This document shows positions 1 through 4,796 of a stretch of DNA of 6,213 nucleotides, one piece after another (the stretch's first letter is position 1; each line of letters begins with the position of its first letter). A program made the position numbers and the translations under genes. Origin of the DNA: an uncultured Clostridia bacterium (GTDB lineage: Bacteria > Bacillota > Clostridia > Oscillospirales > Oscillospiraceae); assembly GCA_932222125.1 (NCBI GenBank), contig CAKNZJ010000065.1:1-6213 (forward strand). Reading direction: 5' to 3'. The notes under the pieces were generated by a model that searched no databases, was not told the origin of the DNA, and saw only the letters and a program-made list of their open reading frames with translations.

Positions 1-570
1 CCCCCCGCTTCCAAGGGCGACTATGCCTTTGTACTGCATATGCTTTCCAGCCTGGATGCGGAAAACGGTCGCATGGCGGTGGTACTCCCCCACGGCGTGC
101 TGTTTCGCGGAGCCAGTGAAGGAAAAATCCGCCGCCAGCTTGTGGAGATGAACCTTTTGGACGCTGTGATTGGCCTGCCAGCGAACCTGTTCTATGGTAC
201 CGGGATACCCGCTTGTATCCTGGTGTTCAAGAAGAACCGCGCCCGGCGGGATGTACTGTTCATTGATGCTTCGGGTGATGGGAACTTCGAGAAAGGGAAA
301 AACCAGAATATTCTCCGAGATAGCGACATCGCCCGGATCGTCAGCACCTATGAGGCCAGAGAGACGATGAACAAGTACAGCTATCAGGCCAGTTTTGATG
401 AAATAAAGGAGAACGACTTCAACTTGAATATCCCTCGGTATGTGGATACTTTTGAGGAAGAAGACCTAGTGGATATCGATGAGGTAAAGCAGAACATTGC
501 CAACATCGAGGCGGAGCTGGCGCAGGTACAGGCACAGATGAAAAAATATTTAGAAGAATTAGGGCTATAA
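1..570 (+). CDS. hsdM: Type I restriction-modification DNA methyltransferase subunit M, C-terminal part (5' end outside window)
   Basis: The reading frame is open from the first base, so the gene starts upstream; 189 residues are visible. HsdM is the N6-adenine methyltransferase subunit of type I restriction-modification enzymes and works in a complex with the specificity subunit HsdS and, for cleavage, HsdR. The visible part carries the strongly conserved block after the NPPF/Y catalytic motif (the motif itself lies upstream): KGDYAFVLHMLSSL, then AVVLPHGVLFRG, VIGLPANLFYGTGIP and LNIPRYVDTFEEE. The last ~30 residues are a charged, probably coiled-coil tail, usual for the HsdS-contacting end. 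The protein ends normally with TAA. No hsdS or hsdR follows; the next genes are fragments, so the system is probably incomplete here unless the missing subunits lie upstream. Confidence 0.93.
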   Translation, partial: PPASKGDYAFVLHMLSSLDAENGRMAVVLPHGVLFRGASEGKIRRQLVEMNLLDAVIGLPANLFYGTGIPACILVFKKNRARRDVLFIDASGDGNFEKGKNQNILRDSDIARIVSTYEARETMNKYSYQASFDEIKENDFNLNIPRYVDTFEEEDLVDIDEVKQNIANIEAELAQVQAQMKKYLEELGL

Positions 571-587
571 AAAGGAGAATATAAAAT

Positions 588-842
588 ATGGCTATTATCC
601 CTGAACAATTTATGAATGCAGTTGTTGCAATTGGAAACAACCAATTTGATGCCAACGGTAATAGATCTTGGATTGGTAGTGGTTTTATTGTATGCCGAAA
701 AGAGCGGCAAAACAGCAGTCTTTTAACCTATTACATAGTAACAAACAAGCATGTGATTGTAAATCTGCGTCAGTTTTATTTGCGCTTTAATTCGCTCTGC
801 GGTGACTTTATTAAAGACTATGGTGACACGATATCTGGATGA
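588..842 (+). pseudogene. N-terminal fragment of a trypsin-like serine protease
   Basis: A good ribosome binding site (AAGGAG at 572-577) precedes ATG 588, 17 bases after the hsdM stop, so the gene was probably co-transcribed with hsdM. The 84-residue product has a GSGF motif at residues 30-33 and TNKHV at 52-56, with His55 in the position of the catalytic His of trypsin/DegP-like folds. The Asp and Ser parts of the triad are missing, since such proteins normally exceed 200 residues. After about residue 75 the frame runs into sequence that in another frame encodes a metallopeptidase, and it stops at 840-842. I read this as the 5' stump left by a deletion. The trypsin-like assignment rests on two short motifs, so a different small protein is possible. 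Confidence 0.6.
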
Positions 843-1164
843 ACAGTGCCAAACCATTTTTTGCGAGATTATTTCGGAAACCTACCCAGTATTTCAAAAA
901 TATGGAGTACCGATGCCTGCGTTGCGAATTCGGAACATGGAGACTAGGTGGGGATCATGTCTAGCAAAAAAAGGAATCATTACATTAAATAAACGTTTAC
1001 TTGAAGCGCCGAGAAACTGTATCGAATATGTGGTGATGCATGAATTCTGCCATTTTGTCCATCCGAATCACTCAAAACACTTTTATGGTTTCCTGGCAAC
1101 TCTGATGCCCGATTGGAGAGAACGAAAGAAAACTTTAGATAAAAGTGCAGTGTACTGGGTATAG
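802..1164 (+). pseudogene. C-terminal half of a YgjP/SprT-like zinc metallopeptidase, 5'-truncated
   Basis: The frame opens after a stop at 760-762; possible starts are GTG 802 and ATG 820, neither with a convincing ribosome binding site. The product (up to 120 residues) contains the signature of the YgjP (DUF45) metallopeptidase family: a RWGSC motif at 49-53, TLN at 61-63, then HEFCH at 80-84 (zinc ligands His80 and His84, catalytic Glu81) and NHS at 89-91, where His90 is the likely third ligand. Full-length relatives are about 230 residues, so roughly the first half is lost. In many bacteria such a gene sits beside hsdR in type I restriction loci, which fits the hsdM remnant upstream. The active site is intact but the protein is probably not made properly. 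It overlaps the protease fragment in another frame, and the deletion junction lies in about 765-840. Confidence 0.75.
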
Positions 1165-1211
1165 TTCAGCAGTCATGAACAGAAAACGTGCCGTTTTAGA
1201 CAAATTTTGCC

Positions 1212-1240
1212 TTGACAAGATCTTCTGCCAGAGTTATACT
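1212..1240 (+). promoter_or_regulatory. Near-consensus sigma-A promoter
   Basis: TTGACA at 1212-1217 and TATACT at 1235-1240 are separated by exactly 17 bases. The -35 is a perfect match and the -10 has one difference from TATAAT. Transcription would begin at about 1247. No coding gene follows for more than 450 bases; the first thing downstream is the long hairpin at 1295-1416, so this promoter most likely drives an RNA rather than a protein gene. Confidence 0.7.
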
Positions 1241-1246
1241 AAGAAA

Positions 1247-1420
1247 TACAGCGGTTTAATTGGATAATATTATTTTACTTTTGTACCATCATTAACAGGC
1301 TTTCTCGAAAGGGATTGGAAATCATTTATAGGCTTTTCGCTGTACCCCAGGCACGTTTGTGTGTCTGGGGTAAAAGTAAATGACCGTCCAATCAGATACT
1401 TTTCGGGGAAGCCTGTCATG
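1247..1420 (+). ncRNA. Candidate structured RNA: ~120-nt long hairpin downstream of a strong promoter
   Basis: Bases 1295-1416 fold back on themselves almost completely. Segments that pair: 1295-1312 with 1399-1416 (18 pairs including four G-T), 1313-1319 with 1387-1393 (GATTGGA/TCCAATC), 1323-1328 with 1377-1382 (CATTTA/TAAATG), 1334-1337 with 1373-1376, and 1343-1355 with 1360-1372 around a four-base loop. Small bulges and internal loops separate the blocks, as in a functional RNA rather than a perfect DNA palindrome. I do not recognise an RNA family. The 3' end is not defined: there is no T-tract after the hairpin, and transcription could continue to the palindrome at 1638-1659. It could instead be a remnant of a mobile element end. 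The pairing is seen in the sequence; that it is transcribed is inferred from the promoter. Confidence 0.4.
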
Positions 1421-1700
1421 ATTTCAGTTTGAGGGAGCGGGCCAAGAAAAGGAACACGACACAGCGCCGAGCAGGGTTGCCTGTCAGGAACCGGATTGGG
1501 TAGAACGGCAAGTGCCAGCGGAGGCCACAAAGGCAAACTTCCCGGTGAATTCACCAAAAAGTGAGGTCGGTAGACACAGAGGCAAGCAACTGACCGGAAA
1601 TATATCCCAGCCAAATAATGCGTTGAGAGGGAAAGACAGGGTGTCAAACACGACACCCTTGATGGATAGAATTCAGCAAATACTGGGTAAAAAGGCGGGA
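1421..1700. other. Gene-free stretch with several short inverted repeats
   Basis: No convincing gene is present on either strand. A plus-strand frame (GTG 1512 to 1703) and a minus-strand frame across 1270-1656 are open but lack family motifs or ribosome binding sites. Local pairing continues here: GGTT-CCTG with CAGG-AACC near 1474-1491, GGCA-AG-TGCC near 1508-1517, a perfect GGTGAATTCACC palindrome near 1544-1555, and GGTCGGT with ACTGACC near 1565-1600. This makes it plausible that the stretch is the 3' part of one large structured RNA starting at 1247. Confidence 0.35.
1638..1659. repeat. Inverted repeat AGGGTGTC-N6-GACACCCT
   Basis: Perfect 8-base arms (1638-1645 and 1652-1659) surround a six-base loop. 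The arm sequence recurs on both sides of the downstream transposase fragment (1701-1726 and 2307-2318), so it is probably related to the ends of that insertion element. It could also act as a hairpin at the 3' side of the upstream RNA, though no T-run follows. Confidence 0.6.
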
Positions 1701-2350
1701 TAGGGTGTTATGTATGACACCCTATTGGCCACTGTGCCGTTCCGGGAACATGGCCCGCGGAAGATCTTGCTGACAGACATTACTTACCTGACGTATGGCT
1801 CTGGGCAGCGCGCCTACATGGTAACAATCCTGGATGCTTACACCAAACAGCTGCTGGCCTATGAAGTGAGCCAGTCTCTAAAAATCGACTTTGTCCTCAA
1901 CGCAGTGAATCGGCTGATCAAAATCCATGGTGTTTCTCTACAGGCAGAAACTCTGATCAACAGCGACCAGGGTTCCCACTACACCAGCTTGAAATTTATT
2001 CAAATCATCCGGGACAATCATCTGCGCCAGTCCATGTCCAGAAAAGCCAACTGCTGGGACAACGCACCCCAGGAAAGCTTTTTCGGGCATATGAAGGATG
2101 AGTTGGACTTGGCCGCCTGCGGCGATTACAACGACCTCCTTGCCCGCATAGACGATTGGGCAGACTATTACAACAACGACCGTTACCAATGGAATCTGGC
2201 ACTCCTGTCCCCGAACGAATATGCACGTTACCTGGAATCTGGAGTTTACCCTTTGAAGAAATCCGCCCCTGATGATCCCTTTGCGAAACCGTCTTTGTTC
2301 GCATAATGACACCCTATTATTGTCCTTGACTTGGGGGACAGTTTAGTTCA
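1701..2350 (+). mobile_element. IS3-family insertion sequence remnant, left part missing
   Basis: The block holds the C-terminal part of an IS3-type OrfB and its probable right end. TAGGGTGT at 1701-1708 is inverted relative to ACACCCTA at 2309-2316, and TGACACCCTATT occurs as a direct repeat at 1715-1726 and 2307-2318. After the transposase stop, a TGTCC...GGGGACAGTTTAGTTCA stretch at 2321-2350 ends in CA, as IS3-family right ends do. OrfA, the OrfB N-terminus and a matching left terminal repeat were not found, so this copy should not move by itself. The right boundary at 2350 is a guess based on the family's TG...CA ends. Confidence 0.55.
1710..2306 (+). CDS. IS3-family transposase OrfB (DDE integrase core), 5'-truncated
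   Basis: The 198-residue frame from ATG 1710 encodes an rve-type integrase core. The catalytic triad is complete: Asp23 in LLTDITYL, Asp86 in INSDQGSHYT and Glu122 in NAPQESFFGHMKDE, with 35 residues between the second Asp and the Glu, the D-D(35)-E spacing of the IS3 family. The end, with YYNNDRYQWNL and LSPNEY, is typical for OrfB. About 80-100 residues of the usual N-terminal HTH_21 region are missing. The same frame has a stop at 1701-1703, just inside the TAGGGTGT palindrome, and ATG 1710 lacks a ribosome binding site. Translation is therefore doubtful and I regard it as a remnant despite the intact catalytic residues. Confidence 0.85.
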   Translation: MYDTLLATVPFREHGPRKILLTDITYLTYGSGQRAYMVTILDAYTKQLLAYEVSQSLKIDFVLNAVNRLIKIHGVSLQAETLINSDQGSHYTSLKFIQIIRDNHLRQSMSRKANCWDNAPQESFFGHMKDELDLAACGDYNDLLARIDDWADYYNNDRYQWNLALLSPNEYARYLESGVYPLKKSAPDDPFAKPSLFA

Positions 2351-2361
2351 AAATAGGAGTT

Positions 2362-2409
2362 CTAAGACGCTCAATGCGTATCAGTGTACACATTGGGCTT
2401 TTTTCTTAG
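2362..2409 (+). terminator. Hairpin terminator downstream of the IS remnant
   Basis: GCTCAATG at 2369-2376 pairs with CATTGGGC at 2391-2398 (one G-T pair) and is followed by a T-run at 2399-2404. An outer helix CTAAGA (2362-2367) with TCTTAG (2404-2409) can extend it. It fits a rho-independent terminator in the plus direction, perhaps belonging to a gene displaced by the IS. The 14-base loop is longer than usual. Confidence 0.5.
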
Positions 2410-2452
2410 GCGAGCAGTGCATATATCGGTATGCATCGCAACGGCATCAAAC

Positions 2453-2539
2453 TGTCTGCCGATTCATCTGGATATGGGCAAGTGGTTCCAGTATAATGTG
2501 GGCTACTACACAACAGGAGAAACCGCAAAATGGAAGTAA
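2453..2539 (+). pseudogene. C-terminal remnant of an unidentified gene overlapping the next start
   Basis: In the frame ending at TAA 2537-2539, the codons from about 2453 read smoothly and encode HLDMGKWFQYNVGYYTTGE near the end. The codon choice resembles real coding sequence of the neighbouring genes, and the stop overlaps the ATG of the next gene (2530) by ten bases, a typical operon junction. Upstream the frame dissolves into non-coding sequence near the terminator, so the 5' part of the gene was probably lost in the rearrangement that brought the IS. ATG 2474 could give only a 21-residue peptide. I do not recognise the family, and it could be a chance open frame. Confidence 0.35.
2492..2497 (+). 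promoter_or_regulatory. Possible -10 box (TATAAT) upstream of the 102-residue gene
   Basis: A perfect TATAAT lies 33 bases before ATG 2530, but no TTGACA-like sequence is present at 15-19 bases upstream and there is no TG extension. It also falls inside the possible coding remnant at 2453-2539. It may be used weakly or not at all. Confidence 0.2.
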
Positions 2540-2838
2540 AATTTCTCTTTAACAGAACTGCCGTGGAACGGCGGGGCTACACGCTGGAGGAGGTGCGGCA
2601 AACCATAAAAAATCTGTTTGCTGTCCACGATCTCCCCTGTGTGTCTGAGGGCAGTGTTCTGACCTTTAAGGACAAAGGACATGGCGATGACTTCGCTGTC
2701 ATGTGGGACATCATCCTGTCCCTGCTGGGGGCCGACTGGTTCCTGGACTGTGCTGCTTTCTGCGTCTGGCAAGACGAGGATGGTGAGGAGGATGTGCTTG
2801 CCCAGGCGGGGCAGATAACGGGTTCCGTTCGACAATAG
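2530..2838 (+). CDS. Hypothetical protein, 102 residues, of an integrative element
   Basis: ATG 2530 follows AGGAGA at 2515-2520 with nine bases between, a good ribosome binding site. The product starts MEVKFLFNRTAVERRGYTLE, is acidic toward its end (QDEDGEEDV near residues 82-90) and has no signal peptide or membrane segment. I recognise no enzymatic motif. Proteins of this general look are frequent as uncharacterised small genes in Clostridia conjugative and mobilizable elements, which is an impression, not a match I can prove. Its upstream neighbour is broken, and downstream lies the inverted-repeat run. The start choice is supported by the ribosome binding site and by the ten-base overlap with the preceding frame. 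Confidence 0.75.
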   Translation: MEVKFLFNRTAVERRGYTLEEVRQTIKNLFAVHDLPCVSEGSVLTFKDKGHGDDFAVMWDIILSLLGADWFLDCAAFCVWQDEDGEEDVLAQAGQITGSVRQ

Positions 2839-2851
2839 CCTGTTGAAAGCA

Positions 2852-3022
2852 GCGGGCTTCGCCCGCCAAATTTCAATCATCCTACCGCTTGGGAAAAGCC
2901 CCGCCGCTGGCGGGGCCAAGACCCTCGCCGCCCAGGGGCGGCGAGGGCGCAAGCATCGCGTTTTGATGTCAAAACGCCACTTGCAGGGGAAATCCCCTGC
3001 CCCCTATGCCGCCTGCAGGCGG
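2852..3022. repeat. Six successive GC-rich hairpins, part of a candidate oriT/nucleoprotein region
   Basis: Six unrelated inverted repeats follow one another with short spacers: GCGGGC/GCCCGC (2852-2866); GCCCCGCC/GGCGGGGC (2898-2916, three-base loop); a 12-base perfect arm pair CCCTCGCCGCCC/GGGCGGCGAGGG (2922-2947, two-base loop); GCGTTTTG/CAAAACGC (2958-2977, four-base loop); GCAGGGGA/TCCCCTGC (2983-3000, two-base loop); and CCGCCTGCAGGCGG (3009-3022). The first, just after the stop of the 102-residue gene, could be its terminator, but none has a T-tract. The open frames through this region are side effects of the high GC content. Such a density of perfect arms is hard to explain by chance. 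Confidence 0.85.
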
Positions 3023-3024
3023 TA

Positions 3025-3301
3025 ACCTTTTGGCAATGCTGCCGAAAGGTGTGGAGTGAACATTTTGACAATGTTGTCGGAAGGTACCTTCGAGCACCAT
3101 CGCTTTTGACAATATTGTCAGAAGCGATCTTTTGGATTTTTGGCACGATTGCCGGAAGTCCACTGTTCTACGAACCGGGTTCGGCAATGTTGCCAAACCC
3201 GGTTTACTGTTCCCTGTACCGGAAAAAGTAAGGTTTGGCAACATTGCCAGACCTTACTCTGCATCATCAAAATACCGCTTCCGGCAACACTGCCGAAAGC
3301 G
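3025..3301. repeat. Array of seven palindromes with a shared GRCA-N4-TGYC core
   Basis: Seven inverted repeats are centred near 3037, 3072, 3113, 3147, 3188, 3242 and 3288. Each has the core G(G/A)CA, four bases (ATGC, ATGT, ATAT, CGAT, ATGT, ACAT, ACAC), TG(C/T)C, mostly preceded by TTT or TTC. Outside the core the arms differ from unit to unit yet stay complementary within each unit: 3025-3035/3040-3050, 3063-3070/3075-3082, 3099-3128 (30 bases, one G-T), 3133-3145/3150-3162, 3172-3186/3191-3205, 3227-3240/3245-3258, 3276-3286/3291-3301. An extra 12-base palindrome centred on GGTACC lies at 3080-3091. Centre spacing is 34-54 bases. The array ends immediately before the ribosome binding site of the first MobC-like gene. 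This suggests a binding site for dimeric proteins, an origin of transfer, or folded single-stranded DNA or RNA. Confidence 0.9.
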
Positions 3302-3309
3302 AGAAGGGA

Positions 3310-3648
3310 GTGAAGAGTACGAACAAACAATCACATCGCACCTGTGTCCGCATGAGCGTCAAGGATTATGAGCTGCTGAAGGATAAAAGCGCGGCCGCCG
3401 GTCTGTCCGCCAACGCATGGCTGATGGAACAGATGAAAACCAACCGCCCCATCCTTCACCGTGAGGAAGAAACCTGGGGGGTTGTCCGCTTCATGGATGA
3501 AGCTGGCCGTGAGATCAACGCTATCGCCCGCAATTTCAACAGCGGCTATGGCACAGCGGAACAGCTTCGCCACGCTGTCCGTCTTTTGAGTACTGTGTAT
3601 GAACGGTTCTATGCGCTGAGGAAGAAGGGATATCTCCATGTGGCATAA
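3310..3648 (+). CDS. MobC-like relaxosome accessory protein (ribbon-helix-helix), first of a pair
   Basis: The product has about 112 residues. Residues 10-42 fit a ribbon-helix-helix DNA-binding unit: a basic strand RTCVRMS, a helix around KDYELLKDKSAAAG, then LSANAWLMEQM. The segment EINAIARNFNSG at residues 68-79 resembles the conserved INxIARNxN block of MobC mobilization proteins, which help the relaxase bind and open DNA at oriT. The start is uncertain. GTG 3310 is chosen because the homologous part begins soon after, but the GAGAAGGGA before it is almost adjacent to the start; ATG 3352 would cut into the DNA-binding strand, and an upstream TTG 3235 lies inside a palindrome. It overlaps the next gene by 11 bases, so the two are translated together. 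The palindrome array upstream is its obvious candidate target. Confidence 0.75.
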   Translation: MKSTNKQSHRTCVRMSVKDYELLKDKSAAAGLSANAWLMEQMKTNRPILHREEETWGVVRFMDEAGREINAIARNFNSGYGTAEQLRHAVRLLSTVYERFYALRKKGYLHVA

Positions 3649-3991
3649 TCAAAAAAACCGGAAAGTTCGTGGCTCCACACGGGACTACAGCAGGAACCTA
3701 TCTGTTCGTATGACGGAGAAACAGTATCAACGGCTTCAACAGTACATGGGAATGACCAGACTGGGTAGCACAGCCTACTTTTGCCGTCTGATTCGGGGAG
3801 ATGGTTTCAGGGGCCGTTCACCGGAGCTGAACCATGCCCTGCACGCCAGCGTCAACATGATCTATTCCAACGTGCGGCAGATCACCCGCCATCGGTACGC
3901 AAAGGATCTGGACGCCGAAACCGTGGCAAAGCTGGATTTTTTGATGGATAAGCTCTGCGAGGAGGTCTATCTTTTGGCCGCCCAGAAGTAG
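3638..3991 (+). CDS. Second MobC/ribbon-helix-helix-like mobilization protein
   Basis: ATG 3638 lies inside the end of the preceding gene, with GAAGGGA at 3624-3630 as ribosome binding site. The 117-residue product has a basic N-terminus, a strand-like NLSVRMT at 20-26, a helix around EKQYQRLQQYMG, and STAYFCRLIRGDG, the layout of a ribbon-helix-helix protein. Its second half (NHALHASVNMIYSNVRQI, about 65-82) resembles the helical MobC part in which Asn-rich segments follow the DNA-binding unit. It may form heterodimers with the upstream protein or play a separate relaxosome role. In mobilizable elements a relaxase gene usually follows MobC; here none does, so the module is truncated or acts with a relaxase supplied elsewhere. 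The MobC family call is by motif resemblance only. Confidence 0.7.
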   Translation: MWHNQKNRKVRGSTRDYSRNLSVRMTEKQYQRLQQYMGMTRLGSTAYFCRLIRGDGFRGRSPELNHALHASVNMIYSNVRQITRHRYAKDLDAETVAKLDFLMDKLCEEVYLLAAQK

Positions 3992-3995
3992 TCCA

Positions 3996-4027
3996 AATCG
4001 GGTTTTGTGAATTCACAAAATCCGATT
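3996..4027. repeat. 32-base palindrome after the MobC-like pair
   Basis: Arms 3996-4011 and 4012-4027 are complementary at all 16 positions, with one G-T pair, around a central GAATTC. It begins four bases after the stop codon at 3991. It may work as a terminator for the MobC-like operon, although no T-run follows, or as an operator for the genes on either side. It does not share the GRCA-N4-TGYC core of the array upstream. Confidence 0.8.
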
Positions 4028-4062
4028 CCGAGCAGAAGTCTATACTATAACCATCATTGCAA

Positions 4063-4092
4063 ACCGCTTTGGACGAATTCATCAAAAGCGGT
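4063..4092. repeat. Short inverted repeat in the leader of the replication-initiator-like gene
   Basis: ACCGCTTT (4063-4070) pairs with AAAGCGGT (4085-4092) across a 14-base loop. It lies in the 155-base gap between the MobC-like pair and ATG 4147. TATACT at 4041-4046 just upstream looks like a -10 box, but without a recognisable -35. A hairpin here could affect expression of the downstream gene, though with only eight pairs this is tentative. Confidence 0.4.
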
Positions 4093-4146
4093 ATTCTCTG
4101 CCCTGATCTGGTTGAGGATACCACTTGCACATTGAAAGGAGCGCAA

Positions 4147-4470
4147 ATGGCAATATTCCGTGTCGAGAAAACTACAAATTACACAGTCATGTCACACCAT
4201 CACCTGCGGGACAAATCGCTCTCCTTGAAAGCCAAGGGCCTGCTGTCGCAAATCCTCTCGCTACCGGAAGAATGGGACTACACCCTGCAAGGGCTGGCCT
4301 GTATCAACCGGGAGCAGCTTGACGCCATCCGTCAGGCTGTTCATGAGCTGGAGCGGGCCGGGTATATTGTGCGGACAAGGGAGCGAGATAGTCAAGGACG
4401 GCTATGCGGATCGGAGTACAACATCTACGAACAGCCACAGCCGCCGTCTGATTCCCCGGTGTTGGAATAA
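4147..4470 (+). CDS. Winged-helix replication-initiator-like protein, C-terminally truncated
   Basis: ATG 4147 follows AAAGGAG (4135-4141) with a five-base spacer. The frame is open from TTG 4057, but that start lacks a ribosome binding site and the family's proteins begin at MAxFRVE. The 107-residue product opens with MAIFRVEKTTNYTVMS, then KAKGLLSQILSLPEEWDYTL and INREQLDAIRQAVHELERAG, a winged-helix domain found at the N-terminus of RepA-like helix-turn-helix proteins in Firmicute conjugative elements and plasmids. In those the helix-turn-helix part binds DNA and a longer proline-rich tail with a second domain follows. Here the frame stops at TAA 4468-4470, and the recognisable tail continues in the same frame beyond it. 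The product is thus less than half of usual length. It may have lost the replication function but could still bind DNA. Confidence 0.8.
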   Translation: MAIFRVEKTTNYTVMSHHHLRDKSLSLKAKGLLSQILSLPEEWDYTLQGLACINREQLDAIRQAVHELERAGYIVRTRERDSQGRLCGSEYNIYEQPQPPSDSPVLE

Positions 4471-4611
4471 CCGGCATCGGGAAAACCGTTGCCGGATTAT
4501 CCAACGCCGGAAAAACCTACGTAGGCAAATCCAACGCAATTAAATAAAGATAGAAAATAAAAAGACTTATCAATTACTGAATTCTTTCCCTTCCCCTACC
4601 CCTCCCCTTGA
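4471..4611 (+). pseudogene. Decayed C-terminal tail of the replication-initiator-like gene
   Basis: In the same frame as the gene before it, translation gives GKPLPDYPTPEKPT, then a TAG (4522-4524), then ANPTQLNKDRK, a TAA (4558-4560), then KDLSITEFFPFPYPSP and a TGA (4609-4611). The Pro-Thr-rich repeats and the QLNKD...KDLSIT string are characteristic of the linker after the winged helix in this family. With the first stop, four nonsense codons interrupt it without any frame shift. The following C-terminal domain is not recognisable. Polypyrimidine sequence at 4584-4608 comes from this tail. Confidence 0.6.
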
Positions 4612-4614
4612 ACG

Positions 4615-4629
4615 GGCGGCAAAGCCGCC
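4615..4629. repeat. Small GC-rich hairpin GGCGGC-AAA-GCCGCC
   Basis: Perfect six-base arms enclose a three-base loop, just after the decayed tail. There is no T-run. It marks the start of the 185-base gap before the transglutaminase gene, which holds no other recognisable feature except the possible promoter at 4721-4750. Confidence 0.45.
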
Positions 4630-4720
4630 GGAAAGGAATGGAAGGGAAATGGAGAACGGCAGAAACCATTGGGGACGCTTCCCTGAAAAATCCTTCCTGG
4701 AAAACTGTTCGCCGATTGTG

Positions 4721-4750
4721 TTCGACTTCTCCCATCTTCTGTGGTATGGT
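4721..4750 (+). promoter_or_regulatory. Possible promoter of the transglutaminase-like gene (extended -10)
   Basis: TATGGT at 4745-4750 is preceded by TG one base upstream (TGGTATGGT), an extended -10 arrangement. TTCGAC at 4721-4726 is a weak -35 at 18 bases. Transcription would start about 40 bases before ATG 4797. Nothing better is visible in the gap. Confidence 0.35.
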
Positions 4751-4796
4751 TCGGTTTGCGAAAACCCCACCATATCACGAAACGGAGGAATCGAGC

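Noticed and set aside
1270..1656. Minus-strand 128-residue open frame
   Set aside because: It has no ribosome binding site or domain motif, and it runs antisense through the long hairpin downstream of a strong plus-strand promoter.
1240..1700. Group II intron or retron RNA
   Set aside because: No recognisable domain V or reverse transcriptase is present, so I could not support a named RNA family.
3064..3111. TTGACA strings as -35 boxes
   Set aside because: They are part of the palindrome core (TTTTGACA) and have no -10-like sequence at 15-19 bases downstream.
2843..3146. Small open frames on both strands across the hairpin run
   Set aside because: They translate the inverted repeats themselves, have no ribosome binding sites, and mirror each other on the two strands.
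3025..3301. CRISPR array
   Set aside because: Units are palindromic with a short 12-base core and variable arms; there are no identical 25-40 base repeats with unique spacers, and no cas genes.
4608..4796. Longer N-terminus for the transglutaminase-like protein
   Set aside because: The frame is open, but the extension would bury the signal peptide, and the good ribosome binding site lies before ATG 4797.
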